From Sphingomonas sp. LHG3406-1 (GTDB lineage Bacteria; Pseudomonadota; Alphaproteobacteria; Sphingomonadales; Sphingomonadaceae): a DNA stretch of 64,000 nucleotides. Below are positions 56,728 through 64,000 of this stretch, in pieces (positions within the stretch are counted from its first letter, which is position 1; each line of letters opens with the position of its first letter). The translations under genes were made by a program, and so were the position numbers. The notes beneath the pieces are model-generated. The model had not been told where the DNA came from and searched no databases. It saw only the letters and a list, made by a program, of their open reading frames with translations. Location of the stretch: contig NZ_CP069128.1 of NCBI RefSeq assembly GCF_029637485.1, positions 992,001-1,056,000 of the forward strand, written 5' to 3'.

Positions 56728-56762
56728 GCGGCCCGCCGTTCCTCCCGGCGGGCCGCTTTCGT
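56728..56762 (+). terminator. Strong rho-independent terminator
   Basis: GCGGCCCGCCG (56728-56738) pairs perfectly with CGGCGGGCCGC (56746-56756) around a 7-nt loop, followed by tttcgtcgtt. It closes the subtilase/Gly-rich unit. Confidence 0.9.
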
Positions 56763-56880
56763 CGTTATGAACCGAGCGGCAACCTATGGCTGGTCAGAGA
56801 CGGTCTGCTTCCGGACCTAGTAAGGTCAACAGCGGACGTTCAGCGGGTGATGCCTGTTCCGGCTGCTGTTTAGTTCCGAA

Positions 56881-59688
56881 CTAGTTGAGTGCAGCCAAGC
56901 TCGCTGCGAGCTCGGCATTGCGGAACGGTTTTCCCAAGCGGGGCAAGTCAGGAGCAATACCGCTGGTCTCTGCGTAGCCGGAGATCACAAGTACTTTGAT
57001 GCCCTCCCGTTGGCTCTGCACCGTTCTCGCCAACTCTGTCCCAGACATCCCTGGCATCAGGTGATCGGTAATAACAAGCTGTGGGATCAGCCCACGATTA
57101 AGTAGCTTCAGGGCTTCCTCGGCGGAACTGGCTTCCACGACCTGATAGCCGAGCTCGATCAACATGTCGGCCGTGCTGAGACGCACCACATCCTCGTCGT
57201 CCACGAGTAGCACCGTTCCTCGGCCGACCACATCAGGGTGCTCAGTCTCTGCAGCTTCGGTCGCGACCGAGGCGCTTTTGCCTTGCGGCAACCAGAGCTC
57301 GACATTGGTGCCGACGCCAACGGTGCTCCGGATGGTTACGGCGCCGCCAAGCTGCAGCGCCAGCCCATGCACCATGGAAAGGCCAAGGCCGGTTCCTTTG
57401 CCGACGCCCTTGGTGGAGAAGAACGGCTCCACAGCGCGGGCTAGTGTCGCCTCGTCCATGCCGGTGCCCGTGTCCGCGACAGAAAGGACCAAGTAACGGC
57501 CGGGCTTCAGTTGCGACCGGTGCTGACGGCCGACCGTTGCGGCCTCGACCGAGATCCGAAGCGTCCCACCCTCGGGCATCGCGTCGCGGGCATTCACGGC
57601 TAGGTTGAGGACGGCCATTTCCAGCTGATTGGGATCGGCCTTCGCGGGCGGCAGGTCTTGTCGAGCATCGACCACAGTCTTGATCTGGGGCCCGGTCGTG
57701 CTGGAAATCAGCTCCGCCATGCCGGCTACGAGCTTGTGCAAATCTACCGCCACAGGCTGCAGCGGCTGCCTCCGCGCGAAGGCGAGCAGGCGCTGTACCA
57801 GTGTCCTTGCCCGTTCAGCCGACTGAGCGGCGCCGTCGATAAGGCGCTGTTCGCGCTCGCCCCCGACACCCTGTCGCTGAAGCATGTCGAGAGCACCAAC
57901 GATCGGGGTCAGCAGATTGTTAAAGTCGTGGGCGACTCCTCCTGTGAGCTGCCCCATGGCCTCCATCTTCTGAGACTGACGCAGCGCTTCTTCGGCAACG
58001 ACCTGAGCAGTCACGTCTCGGCTGGCTCCGATCAGGCGCACCACGCGACCGTGGTCATCCCTGAGCGGCACAAGAGTTGTGTCCCAGTGTCGCGGTTCGT
58101 CGGAAAGCTCGAACACGTCGCGATAGTGGAGGATCTCACCCGTCGCGACGACCTGACGATAGGTCGTGAGCACCTTGCTCGCAGCCTCAGGGGGCATGAC
58201 GTCTTCGACCCTGCGGCCGCGCACCTCTTCGGCGGCAAACCCCACACCCGCTTCATGCGCTGGGTTCACCTGTTCAATAATGAAGTCTCCATCCGGGCTC
58301 ACTCCGATGACGAACAGGGGGTCTGGCGTGTGTTGGAAATAAGCGCGATAGAGGGAGTCGGCCTCGCGCCGAGCCTCTTCAGCCTGACGCAGCTCGGTGG
58401 TGCGCGCCTCCACGCGGGCCTCAAGCGTAGCATTGAGCAGGCGCAGCTCTTCCTCGACAGCGGCGCGCTCGACCACCAGTCTCGTCCGCTCCGCGACCTC
58501 CTCCATGAAGCGAACATCGTCTTCACGCCACGCGCGAGGCGCCGAGGAGTTCAGGTAGACGATCGTGCGGAGGCGACCATCACGAACGAACGGCACGACC
58601 AAGATTGATCTCGTATCCACGTCTCGGGCGGTTTGCTGTGTCCTGTCTTCGTTGCTGACTTCCGCTTCGAAGAGGTCGAGAACGACCACGGTGCGTCCGG
58701 CTGCAAGTTCGGCCACGATCTTCACGCCAAAGTCGGCCGCAGGGTAGCGGCCCAGCAGCGGCGGAACCGAGCCATCGGTCCAACACACCTCGTAGTCGAA
58801 CACGTCATCTATGGGATCAAGCTGTGCGTAGCCGGTCCGGTTCGCCTTGAAATGGCGCCCCATCAAGGCAGCCACCTCGTTCAAGGCTTCCGTCGTGTCG
58901 CCCTCCCGCAGCACGTCTGCTATCTCGACCCGCAGCGTTGCCCGTGCCTCCCGACGAGCATAGGCCTGGAAGGAGCGCTCGAGCGCCGCGGCGCCTAAGG
59001 CGAACACCAGTATGAGCAGAGTGATGCCGCTGATGGAGAAGGCAAGCAGGGTCTGCGTTACGCTCGCCACGCCACCAGCCATGTCGACGCCCTGTCTGGC
59101 CGTGAAGACGGCCGCCCGCATGCCCGTGTAGTGCATGCCGGAAATGGCAGCGCCCATCACCAGAGCGGCCGCGATCTGACCGTTCAGCTTATGCTCCAGC
59201 GATGAAAGCCAGACTGCGGCGGAAGCCGCGCTGACCGCGATCAGGACAGAAATGATGACCCAGATTGGCTCGTACCCGAGCGTGGCCCCCGTGCGCATGG
59301 CTGCCATTCCGACGTAGTGCATGGCTACCACGCCGCTGCCCATGAGCAGGCCTGCGCCGAGCACCCGCTGCGGCGATGCTGCACGCCCGCCCATCAAGAC
59401 AAAACCAGCTGCCGTGAACAGGATCGCGAGGACCAACGACAGGAGTGTCAGCCACGGCTCGTGGGTCATGATCATGCCGGGCATGCTGAATGCGAGCATC
59501 GCAACGAAGTGCATCGCCCAGATGCCACCTCCGAGGGCCACGGCGGCGGCCCCCCGCCAAAAGCGGCGCATCCAGCCCGAGGAGGCACGAACCCGGCTGG
59601 CGAGGCTGAGCGCTGTGAACGAGGCGAAGCTGGCGACCAGGATCGACAGGACTACCAACACGCTATCGTGGCTGCCGACCATGATCAT
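56881..59688 (-). CDS. Hybrid histidine kinase with MHYT sensor, GAF and PAS domains
   Basis: The 935-residue hybrid kinase has a seven-helix MHYT sensor region (about 8-235) with three motifs: MHFVAM (59-64), MHYVGM (123-128) and MHYTGM (185-190). These are proposed to bind copper and sense diatomic gases or redox. A GAF domain follows (about 255-410), a coiled coil (about 412-445), and a PAS domain (about 445-560). The HisKA phosphoacceptor is His587 in GGVAHDFNN. The HATPase_c domain contains NAxDAMPEGG and GTGLGLSMVHG. The receiver has Asp875 (VITDHLMPG), Asp830-Asp831 and Lys920. No adjacent response regulator is seen, so output may run through its own receiver and an unlinked partner. 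Confidence 0.94.
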   Translation of the reverse strand: MIMVGSHDSVLVVLSILVASFASFTALSLASRVRASSGWMRRFWRGAAAVALGGGIWAMHFVAMLAFSMPGMIMTHEPWLTLLSLVLAILFTAAGFVLMGGRAASPQRVLGAGLLMGSGVVAMHYVGMAAMRTGATLGYEPIWVIISVLIAVSAASAAVWLSSLEHKLNGQIAAALVMGAAISGMHYTGMRAAVFTARQGVDMAGGVASVTQTLLAFSISGITLLILVFALGAAALERSFQAYARREARATLRVEIADVLREGDTTEALNEVAALMGRHFKANRTGYAQLDPIDDVFDYEVCWTDGSVPPLLGRYPAADFGVKIVAELAAGRTVVVLDLFEAEVSNEDRTQQTARDVDTRSILVVPFVRDGRLRTIVYLNSSAPRAWREDDVRFMEEVAERTRLVVERAAVEEELRLLNATLEARVEARTTELRQAEEARREADSLYRAYFQHTPDPLFVIGVSPDGDFIIEQVNPAHEAGVGFAAEEVRGRRVEDVMPPEAASKVLTTYRQVVATGEILHYRDVFELSDEPRHWDTTLVPLRDDHGRVVRLIGASRDVTAQVVAEEALRQSQKMEAMGQLTGGVAHDFNNLLTPIVGALDMLQRQGVGGEREQRLIDGAAQSAERARTLVQRLLAFARRQPLQPVAVDLHKLVAGMAELISSTTGPQIKTVVDARQDLPPAKADPNQLEMAVLNLAVNARDAMPEGGTLRISVEAATVGRQHRSQLKPGRYLVLSVADTGTGMDEATLARAVEPFFSTKGVGKGTGLGLSMVHGLALQLGGAVTIRSTVGVGTNVELWLPQGKSASVATEAAETEHPDVVGRGTVLLVDDEDVVRLSTADMLIELGYQVVEASSAEEALKLLNRGLIPQLVITDHLMPGMSGTELARTVQSQREGIKVLVISGYAETSGIAPDLPRLGKPFRNAELAASLAALN

Positions 59689-60085
59689 CGAAGAGCGTTC
59701 AACTCCAAACGAATCGTCGCCCTATAGCTGCAACGATACGAGTTCAGTCCACCTGAAATGAGTGCCCTGTGCCACGGGGGCTAATGGAGCGAAACTGGCC
59801 CCGACGACTTAAGTCCCGCCAGAGCAGCGAGTCCCTGGCCATTGGGATATCGGCCCCCGCGCGACGCTAACCCGACGCTCTGTGGATGATCAGGTTGGGT
59901 AGAAAACCGATTTTCGCTGAGCCTGGCAGAAGGCCGCAAGTGCCCGTGAACAGAAAGACCGGTTTTTGCGAGATGGTGAGCGAACCAGACGCTTGTTCAG
60001 GTGATCGGCCGACGTCTGCGCCCGATCCGTTGCACAACCAGTGCATGGTTGCGATACGCTGTGCGGGTTTGCGAGGCATTTCTTG
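59689..60085. other. Non-coding region
   Basis: About 400 bp between the divergent hybrid kinase and the next small gene. Frames on both strands lack coding bias. There is an imperfect inverted stretch around 59904-59976 (agaaaaccgattttcgc / gaccggtttttgcgag), possibly structural. Otherwise it presumably holds the two promoters. Confidence 0.5.
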
Positions 60086-60535
60086 ATGTTCGCGAGTGTC
60101 TTGTTTGCGGCTCTTTCGACGGCCGGCATCTATCCAGCGCCGACTGGAGCCGAGCCGAACTGCGCTCGTGAGGTGAATGCCATCGCCTTTGCTGATCGAA
60201 TAGCGAAACTTCCGGAGAGCATCCGTACCGATCTTGACGAGCGGGTCGGTGCGACCAGTAAGCTCGGTGACCGCGGCGCCCCTCTGCTTCGGACTGACGC
60301 TCCAGGCCAACCGAAGTCGGAAGAAGTCCCGGTCCGCTTCGTCCAGCCCCTGCAAATCGGCGATCAGTGGTTCGTTCAAATCGAGGTCGCGATGATGAGC
60401 GGGGTGACGACGATCGGCTACTCTCTGCGGCCGGACGGACTGTTCACCTTCGAACCGGGTCAGGTCTTCCGCGGCCCGCCGTGCGCTTCGATCATGGCAG
60501 CCCTTGCGGGTGTCACCGTCGCGCGAGGTCTGTGA
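60086..60535 (+). CDS. Small secreted protein of unknown function
   Basis: The 149-residue protein starts at the ATG at 60086 with a short signal peptide (MFASVLFAALSTAGIYPAPTGA), followed by EPNCAREVNAIAFADRIAKLPE and a beta-looking C-terminal half (VRFVQPLQIGDQWFVQIEVAMMSGVTTIGYSL, then PDGLFTFEPGQVFRGPPC). Two Cys residues flank the mature domain and may pair. I cannot name a family. It is followed by a decayed aspartyl-protease gene in the same reading direction. Confidence 0.65.
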   Translation: MFASVLFAALSTAGIYPAPTGAEPNCAREVNAIAFADRIAKLPESIRTDLDERVGATSKLGDRGAPLLRTDAPGQPKSEEVPVRFVQPLQIGDQWFVQIEVAMMSGVTTIGYSLRPDGLFTFEPGQVFRGPPCASIMAALAGVTVARGL

Positions 60536-60562
60536 CCGCCGCACCAACCTTGCGACATTCGC

Positions 60563-60996
60563 CAGCTAAGAGCGCAAAACATTAGCTTCGGCGACCATCG
60601 CTTCGAGCGGCCGGTTATTCTCCTACGCCGAGATGGCATCATGCAGGGCGAAGACGGCATCATCGGGATCAAATTGATTAGCAATTTCAGACTCTCGACC
60701 CAAGTCTCTAGTCGGTCGCTCCGGGTGCAGAGGCACGCCGTGGCGCGACCACTGATGGACGATTACAATCGGTCCGGTCTGTGGCTCGACGAGCAGGGCG
60801 GAGCTTCGATCGTCGCCGACGTCGGCACCGGAAGTCCGGCGGCTCGGGCCGGAATCCGGGCTGGCGACCGGGTTCAGGGTAGTCGTGCCGAAGTGCTGCG
60901 GGCGATCGAAGGACCGGCCGGCAAAGGGTTGTGCTTTCGATCTCTCGGTCCGGCGAGAAAGCCGACAAGACATTCGAACTGGCCGACTTCGTCTGA
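60563..60996 (+). pseudogene. Decayed aspartyl protease with C-terminal PDZ domain (frameshifted)
   Basis: One frame reads AQNISFGDHRFERPVILL, IIGIKLISNFRL and then DDYNRSGLWLDEQGG...IVADVGTGSPAARAGIRAGDRV. These are the tail of a retropepsin-like aspartyl protease and the start of its PDZ domain, as in the sphingomonad family with FDRSGLWL. Near 60930 the reading shifts: the conserved end RSGEKADKTFELADFV appears only in another frame and stops at 60994-60996. The N-terminal catalytic part is absent. The gene is therefore a fragment with at least one frameshift. Confidence 0.72.
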
Positions 60997-61132
60997 AGCG
61001 GCGTCGGAAGTTGCTTTCCAGTCCGGGAGGCTGGGGCATCGAGACCAACAGTTCCGGCAGTGGTCGTTAGGGGACCAGCCAAACTTCGCTGCTTAGAGCA
61101 GGAAGCGGCCGCCGGTTCATCGGTCGGGCGAA

Positions 61133-61160
61133 TGTCTGCTTCCGACCCATTGCGGACATT
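61133..61160 (+). repeat. 28-bp repeat, copy 1
   Basis: This stretch, beginning TGTCTGCTTCCGACCC and ending GCGGACATT, matches a second copy at 61547-61574 in 24 of 28 positions. It lies just upstream of the small gene at 61184. It contains no strong hairpin and may be part of a dispersed short-repeat family. Confidence 0.6.
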
Positions 61161-61183
61161 AGCGAGCGCGGTAACTTAGAGTA

Positions 61184-61549
61184 GTGCCGAGCAGGTATGA
61201 GCAGTTGCGAGGAGCCATCGCGAACTTGGCGGCATCTGCCGACGAACAGGCGACTTATCTTGACCACATACATGCCCCCCTGACGGGCGGACTTAGCGCG
61301 GCCAGTTGTAGCAATGACGAACTCGCCCTAGAGTTTGATGACACTTTCCATGCAGCGGGACACATGATTGATGCAGGCGAGCTGACGCCTTGGCAACGTG
61401 ACGCCGCGCTGCCCCTCGACGCAATACTCAAACAGTGGAGTGGCCAATCACACGCCGACTTCTGGAAGCGTGAGGCGCTCTGGTCCGACCCTCGATGGAA
61501 TGACGTTCGCAGCGTCGCCAAAAAGGCACTGGCCGCGTTCACTCAATGA
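61184..61549 (+). CDS. Small uncharacterised cytosolic protein
   Basis: The 121-residue protein (starts at a GTG, MPSRYEQLRGAIANLAA) is largely helical: EQATYLDHIHAPLTGG, DELALEFDDTFHAAGHMIDAGELTPWQRDAALPLDAILKQWSGQ, then HADFWKREALWSDPRWNDVRSVAKKALAAF. It has no signal peptide or membrane helix. The composition and hydrophobic pattern look like a real folded protein; no family is recognised, though similar short proteins seem to occur in sphingomonads. Its stop codon overlaps the first bases of repeat copy 2. Confidence 0.65.
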   Translation: MPSRYEQLRGAIANLAASADEQATYLDHIHAPLTGGLSAASCSNDELALEFDDTFHAAGHMIDAGELTPWQRDAALPLDAILKQWSGQSHADFWKREALWSDPRWNDVRSVAKKALAAFTQ

Positions 61550-61574
61550 CTGCTTTCCACCCATCGCGGACATT
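61547..61574 (+). repeat. 28-bp repeat, copy 2
   Basis: This begins TGACTGCTTTCCACCC and ends GCGGACATT; it matches copy 1 (61133-61160) in 24 of 28 positions. It begins exactly at the TGA stop of the 61184 gene. The two copies bracket that gene. Confidence 0.6.
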
Positions 61575-61719
61575 CAGGCCGAACGTCTGTATTTCACACC
61601 TTCCGGAATGAAGCGTGCAGCGTTCGCTGGAGTCGATGCGGCACCGGACTTGTGGCCGCGGACCTGAGTTTACCTTGATCGAACGGCGGCCAGCCTGGCG
61701 CTTGCATGACTAAGGGCGA

Positions 61720-63009
61720 TCACTGCACCTTAGGGCCCAGATAATTGTCGCCGTAGACGGCACGTCGGAAGTCATGGTGAAGGGTGCCGTCGAAGGGTAG
61801 TCGCTGCACGAGGAACACTGCGGTGAGCTTGTTGACGGGATCGACCCAGAAGAGGGTCGATGCTCTCCCGTCCCAGAAGAATTCTCCGGTGGCCCCGCGA
61901 TTCTCGCCTGCGTCCAGCGGCGGTGCCGTCCGCACAAAGAAGTCGATGCCGAAGCCGCCCTGGCCTTTGCTCGGAAGCCACGACCGCTCCGTCACGCGAG
62001 GATCGAGCTGATCGGTGGCCATCAGCCTGACCGTTGACCGCTTGAGAATGCGAACGCCGTCAAGAGTGCCGTCGTTGAGCAGCATTCGCGCGAAGCGCAT
62101 GTAATCGTCTGCCGTGGAGGCGATACCGGCACCTCCCATGGTGAGCTTCCGACCAGGATCGAAATTCAGGCCGCGCTGTTCCTGCTCCGAGCTTCGCTGG
62201 AGCCTTCCGTCAGGGATCGTCTCATACATGGTCGCAAGCCGGGGAAGGCGCTCCTGCGGCTGAGTCCAGGCGCTGTCCTTCATTCCGAGCGGCGTGAAGA
62301 TATGTTCCCGCACAAATTGCTCGAAGGGGACTCCCGTGAGCCTCTCCACCAGGAGCGCCTGCACGTCGACGGCCGCGCTGTAATGCCAGCGCCTGCCGGG
62401 GTGGAAGAGAAGGGGGACCTGTGCCAAGCGGCGGCCGAGCTCGCTTAAGTCATGACCGGGATTGAGCGGATCCAGCCGGGCCCACTCGCGCTCCGGATAG
62501 CTGTCGCCAGACCCGTACCCGAAGCCGGCAGTGTGACGGAGAACGTCCCTGATGAGGATCGGGCGCTCGGGCGAGACCAGGATGGGGCTTGCCCTGCCAT
62601 CGACGCCTTCGAACACCTTGGTCTGCGCAAACTCCGGAAGGTAGCGCGCCAGCGGATCGTCGAGGCCGAACCTTCCCTGTTCCCACAATTGCATAAGGGC
62701 AACGCCGGTGACTGGCTTTGTCATGGAGTAGATCTGGAACAGCGTGTCGCGCCGCATCGCGCGACCTGCCTCGAGGTCGGCACTGCCGGCGGTGGCAAAG
62801 TAGACCTCACGTCCGTTCTGCCAGATCAGCGCGGACACACCCGCGACCCGGCCGCTGGTCACCATGCCGGCGAGTGAGCGATCGATCCTCGGCTTGTTGA
62901 TCTGAAAGGTCGTGGAGGCCGCCGTGGAGCGCTCTTGAGGGGCGGCATCCGCGGGAATGGCCGAGGCCAGGAACAGTGCCCCCAAGCCGCATGTCAGCGC
63001 CCTAAACAT
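61720..63009 (-). CDS. Serine hydrolase of the beta-lactamase (class C) fold, secreted
   Basis: The 429-residue protein has a signal peptide (MFRALTCGLGALFLASAIPADA). The nucleophile motif SxxK is in FQIYSMTKPVTG, and a Tyr-x-x motif occurs in RWHYSAAVDV. A later conserved WVDPVNKLTAVFLVQ end is typical of EstB/beta-lactamase-related esterases. Such proteins hydrolyse esters or peptides rather than necessarily beta-lactams. The ATG at 63007-63009 precedes the signal peptide directly. It diverges from the Gfo/Idh/MocA gene. Confidence 0.9.
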   Translation of the reverse strand: MFRALTCGLGALFLASAIPADAAPQERSTAASTTFQINKPRIDRSLAGMVTSGRVAGVSALIWQNGREVYFATAGSADLEAGRAMRRDTLFQIYSMTKPVTGVALMQLWEQGRFGLDDPLARYLPEFAQTKVFEGVDGRASPILVSPERPILIRDVLRHTAGFGYGSGDSYPEREWARLDPLNPGHDLSELGRRLAQVPLLFHPGRRWHYSAAVDVQALLVERLTGVPFEQFVREHIFTPLGMKDSAWTQPQERLPRLATMYETIPDGRLQRSSEQEQRGLNFDPGRKLTMGGAGIASTADDYMRFARMLLNDGTLDGVRILKRSTVRLMATDQLDPRVTERSWLPSKGQGGFGIDFFVRTAPPLDAGENRGATGEFFWDGRASTLFWVDPVNKLTAVFLVQRLPFDGTLHHDFRRAVYGDNYLGPKVQ

Positions 63010-63215
63010 CGTCGCTTTCTCCCCTCTCGCCGAAGCTCTGCTCCCGTGCACCGATAACCTGCTTCTTCAAGCGCGTTCCCTCCCGAGCCTGCAGAAAGGC
63101 CATTGCCATACGCGTCCTTCTTGGCTGAGGTTAGCGCTACCATCGTCCGCAGGGTAGCGCCCTTCGGCCGCCTCCTGCGGAGAACAAGGCTTCGATGGCG
63201 ACACGGAGGGCATGC

Positions 63216-64000
63216 ATGAACGGCCAGAGCATCTCACGGCGAAGCTTTCTGGAAGTCGGGGGCGGGGCGACGGCGGTGTCGTTGGCTCTTGGACTATCTG
63301 CCGGACCCGGGCTGGCGCAATCACGGGTGACTGTACGCGCTGCAGGTCAGAAGATGCCCAATGGTGTGGAGCTTCCTGGAAGTCCGCCGGCACGAAGGGG
63401 AGCCGATAGCGTGGGTTTCGCGATCGTCGGCCTCGGGGATTATGCGCTGAAGCAGATGATGCCGCGCTTCGCGCAATCGAGGCGAGCCCACATCGCCGCC
63501 CTCGTCTCCGGCAACGCCGACAAGCTCGGCCAGGTCGGCGACGCCTACGGCATCCCCAGGAACGCTCGCTACTCCTACGAGGATTTCGGGAAGATCGCTT
63601 CCGATCGCCGGATCGACGCCGTCTACATCGTGCTGCCGAGCGGTCTTCATGCCGAATGGGCAGTCCGGGCGTTCGCCGCGGGCAAGCACGTCCTGTGCGA
63701 AAAGCCGATGGCGCTCTCCAGCGCCGAGTGCGAGCACATGATCGCGGCCGGGCGCCGGGCCGGGCGCAAGCTGATGATCGCCTACCGATCGCACTTCGAG
63801 CCGCACAATCGCAAAGCGATGGAGTTGATGAGCCAGGGTGCGGCCGGGCGCGTCAGGATGCTGCACAGCGTGCAATCCTATCGCATGGGGCCGACCACTC
63901 CCCGCGAGAACTGGCGCGCGAGTCGCGCCCTGGCCGGCGGCGGTCCGCTCGAGGATCTCGGCATCTATGGTCTCCAGGCGGCGCTCTACCTCACCGGTGA
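63216..64000 (+). CDS. Tat-exported Gfo/Idh/MocA-family oxidoreductase (cut by window edge)
   Basis: The first 261 codons of an NAD(P)-dependent sugar oxidoreductase, related to glucose-fructose oxidoreductase. The signal peptide carries twin arginines (SISRRSFLEVGGGA) with a hydrophobic core and AQS cut region. The Rossmann fold follows with VGFAIVGLGDYALKQMMPRFA, then VYIVLPSGLHAEWAVRAFAAGKHVLCEKPMAL, the conserved EKP motif, and RSHFEPHNRKAMEL. It starts at the ATG at 63216, 8 nt after GGAGG; no stop occurs before the window end. A periplasmic location would match glucose-fructose oxidoreductase of Zymomonas. Confidence 0.88.
   Translation, partial: MNGQSISRRSFLEVGGGATAVSLALGLSAGPGLAQSRVTVRAAGQKMPNGVELPGSPPARRGADSVGFAIVGLGDYALKQMMPRFAQSRRAHIAALVSGNADKLGQVGDAYGIPRNARYSYEDFGKIASDRRIDAVYIVLPSGLHAEWAVRAFAAGKHVLCEKPMALSSAECEHMIAAGRRAGRKLMIAYRSHFEPHNRKAMELMSQGAAGRVRMLHSVQSYRMGPTTPRENWRASRALAGGGPLEDLGIYGLQAALYLTG

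Noticed and set aside
59867-60547. 226-codon minus-strand frame
   Set aside because: Arg/Ser-rich translation without motifs; the opposite strand has a better-supported secreted protein.

Overview
The window is high-GC chromosomal DNA of an alphaproteobacterium, most probably a sphingomonad (Sphingomonadales). The evidence is the core gene order (pyrG-secG-tpiA-ppiD-trpG-lexA; valS-popZ-tolC-pcm-like), direct-repeat GTTC-N7-GTTC LexA operators, several TonB-dependent receptors and dispersed GC-rich hairpin repeats. Two tRNA genes are present: Arg-ACG on the minus strand and Cys-GCA on the plus strand. I found no rRNA, CRISPR array or intact insertion sequence.

Layout. 1-8.5 kb is housekeeping: the pyrG start, secG, tpiA, ppiD, an isolated trpG/pabA glutaminase, lexA with three tandem half-sites, a PhyH-type dioxygenase, a PRC-barrel protein and a beta-propeller lipoprotein. 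8.5-11.6 kb is uvrA, behind its own LexA box and a duplicated start region. 11.7-14.1 kb is an accessory patch with a less GC-rich 547-residue protein of unknown function, a short DUF2726-like nuclease fragment and a small ORFan. 14.2-33.5 kb returns to core genes: tRNA-Arg, hemB with a membrane-fused spermidine-synthase-like gene and a GNAT gene, a lipid kinase, a MATE exporter, valS, an S9 peptidase, popZ, tolC, a pcm-like gene, an M16 protease and tRNA-Cys.

33.5-45.1 kb begins with a tyrosine-integrase remnant beside tRNA-Cys. It continues as a carbohydrate-utilisation locus: sugar symporter, GH3 beta-glucosidase, LacI regulator, GH144-like glucanase, GH43-like glycosidase and a TonB-dependent receptor. 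Matching LacI-type operators precede GH3/lacI and the receptor. The enzyme set suggests beta-glucan, perhaps beta-1,2-glucan. 45.4-53 kb is a second inducible uptake/catabolism module: receptor, acyl-CoA ligase, carboxylesterase, MFS and TetR. 53.3-56.8 kb holds an ECF sigma/anti-sigma pair divergent from a subtilase and a Gly-rich secreted protein, with a perfect 11-bp inverted repeat in the divergent promoter. The last part has an MHYT-containing hybrid histidine kinase, small secreted or unknown proteins, a frameshifted aspartyl-protease/PDZ pseudogene, a beta-lactamase-fold serine hydrolase and the start of a Tat-exported Gfo/Idh/MocA oxidoreductase.

The most unusual observations are: palindromic repeat DNA inserted in frame inside valS and in the uvrA C-terminus, the same 22-bp palindrome read in different frames; the uvrA start duplication giving a 9-codon leader ORF under SOS control; the trpG gene without neighbouring trpE/D/C; the 547-residue accessory protein; and the sigma/anti-sigma/subtilase/Gly-rich cassette. 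All functions are inferred from sequence reading alone.
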